Translations under genes and position numbers: made by a program | NCBI RefSeq assembly: GCF_024125425.1 | Contig: NZ_JAMXWN010000014.1 | Coordinates: 1 to 64,000 of the forward strand | Direction: 5' to 3' | Source: Sporolactobacillus kofuensis | GTDB taxonomy: Bacteria; Bacillota; Bacilli; Bacillales; Sporolactobacillaceae | Length of the DNA: 64,000 nt | Shown: in pieces, positions 63,509-64,000 of the stretch | Layout: every line of letters starts with the position of its first letter | How positions within the stretch are numbered: the stretch's first letter is position 1 | Notes under the pieces: model-generated | What the model was told of the DNA's origin: nothing | Seen by the model: the letters and a program-made list of their open reading frames with translations, nothing else | Databases searched by the model: none

Positions 63509-64000
63509 TCAATTGTTTAATTCGCTCGTACTCGGTTTTGTGGCCGAGTGTATAGCGGCTATCCCGCCCATTAATGAAACAACGGATACGTTCTTGAATC
63601 CAGCATTCAAGAATAACTTTGTGAGTGTTTCTTGATCTGGAAATTTCGATGCTGATTCATTTAGCCAAGCATATTCTTTATAACTTCCGGCAAAGATTTT
63701 GCCAAGAATTGGCATGATGAATCGAAAATACAAAAAATAAAGTTGTCTATAAACCGGAATCTTTGTCTGTGAAGTTTCCAGGCAGACAATTGTTCCTCCA
63801 GGACGAAGTACTCTGTTCATTTCTTTCAATACGGTTAAATAATCTGGAACATTTCTTAATCCGAAGCCTATTGTTGCACGATCAAACGAATCATTTTCAT
63901 ATGGGATGTTCATCGCATCTCCATTCACAAGATTGACATTTTCAACTTGTGCTGCTTCTTTCTTAGATTGTGCAATTTTCAACATGTTATCGCTGAAGTC
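63509..64000 (-). CDS. menG: Demethylmenaquinone methyltransferase, 3' part (5' end outside window)
   Basis: 163 codons of the UbiE/MenG SAM-dependent methyltransferase that finishes menaquinone. The frame continues to the right edge ([11 protein letters not shown]), so the start and the first SAM motif lie beyond 64000. Visible motifs: [44 protein letters not shown] and [19 protein letters not shown]. The C-terminal [11 protein letters not shown] is normal. It is truncated only by the window. Confidence 0.93.
   Translation of the reverse strand, partial: DFSDNMLKIAQSKKEAAQVENVNLVNGDAMNIPYENDSFDRATIGFGLRNVPDYLTVLKEMNRVLRPGGTIVCLETSQTKIPVYRQLYFLYFRFIMPILGKIFAGSYKEYAWLNESASKFPDQETLTKLFLNAGFKNVSVVSLMGGIAAIHSATKPSTSELNN

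Noticed and set aside
1-64000. CRISPR arrays, insertion sequences, prophage genes or tRNA genes
   Set aside because: No spaced direct repeats, transposase or integrase ORFs, or tRNA cloverleaf sequences were seen on reading both strands.

Overview
The window looks like the chromosome of a low-GC, endospore-forming member of the Bacillales. It carries the menG-hepT-ndk-cheR neighbourhood and the ypiA/ypiB/ypjB sporulation-era block in Bacillus order. However, the qcrABC (menaquinol:cytochrome c reductase) genes that normally sit between ypiB and ypjB are missing, as is the aro/trp/his/tyrA block between cheR and ypiA. Together with a glgD-containing glycogen operon of lactic-acid-bacteria style, this points to a fermentative spore former such as a Sporolactobacillaceae member. 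That placement is inference, not proof.

Layout, left to right. 1-330: tandem promoters and leader of an rRNA operon transcribed leftward out of the window. 706-3406: codBA, cytosine uptake and deamination. 3600-4085: a glutathione-peroxidase-like protein. 4373-10016 (+): a dTDP-3-amino-3,6-dideoxyhexose module (3,4-ketoisomerase, rfbA, rfbB, aminotransferase) with two glycosyltransferases. 10111-20060 (-): a convergent Wzx/Wzy-type exopolysaccharide operon that begins with a fused Wzz/tyrosine-kinase protein and a priming sugar transferase, followed by glycosyltransferases, a polymerase and a flippase. 20432-24515 (+): divergent from that operon, an orphan protein with faint HprK-like character and two paralogous proteins, each fusing a catalytically degraded alpha/beta-hydrolase domain to a SARP-type DNA-binding and activator domain. 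This trio is the least explained and most interesting part of the window.

24674-33579: htpG under a perfect CIRCE operator, a phosphatase, alaR-alaT, a divergent phosphoglycerate mutase, a MATE transporter, a small coiled-coil protein, and a condensation-type acyltransferase with a 4-Cys mini-protein. 33720-38858 (-): livJHMGF branched-chain amino-acid transporter. 39299-43235: metA (acetyl type), an isolated plsX, a DUF2871 membrane protein and ilvE. 43548-54177 (-): glycogen operon glgB-glgA-glgC-glgD-glgP plus an intracellular GH13 enzyme. 54477-64000: 5'-3' exonuclease, DUF915 hydrolase, preQ1-riboswitch-controlled queT with a preceding 44-codon ORF, a YugP-type metalloprotease, ypjB, ypiB, ypiA, cheR, ndk, hepT and the 3' part of menG.

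Most core genes and the rRNA operon read leftward, so the minus strand is probably the leading strand. Functionally the window combines surface polysaccharide synthesis with its likely regulators, carbon storage, branched-chain amino-acid uptake and transamination with CodY/CcpA-like sites nearby, and menaquinone synthesis. No tRNA, CRISPR array, insertion sequence or prophage was recognised.
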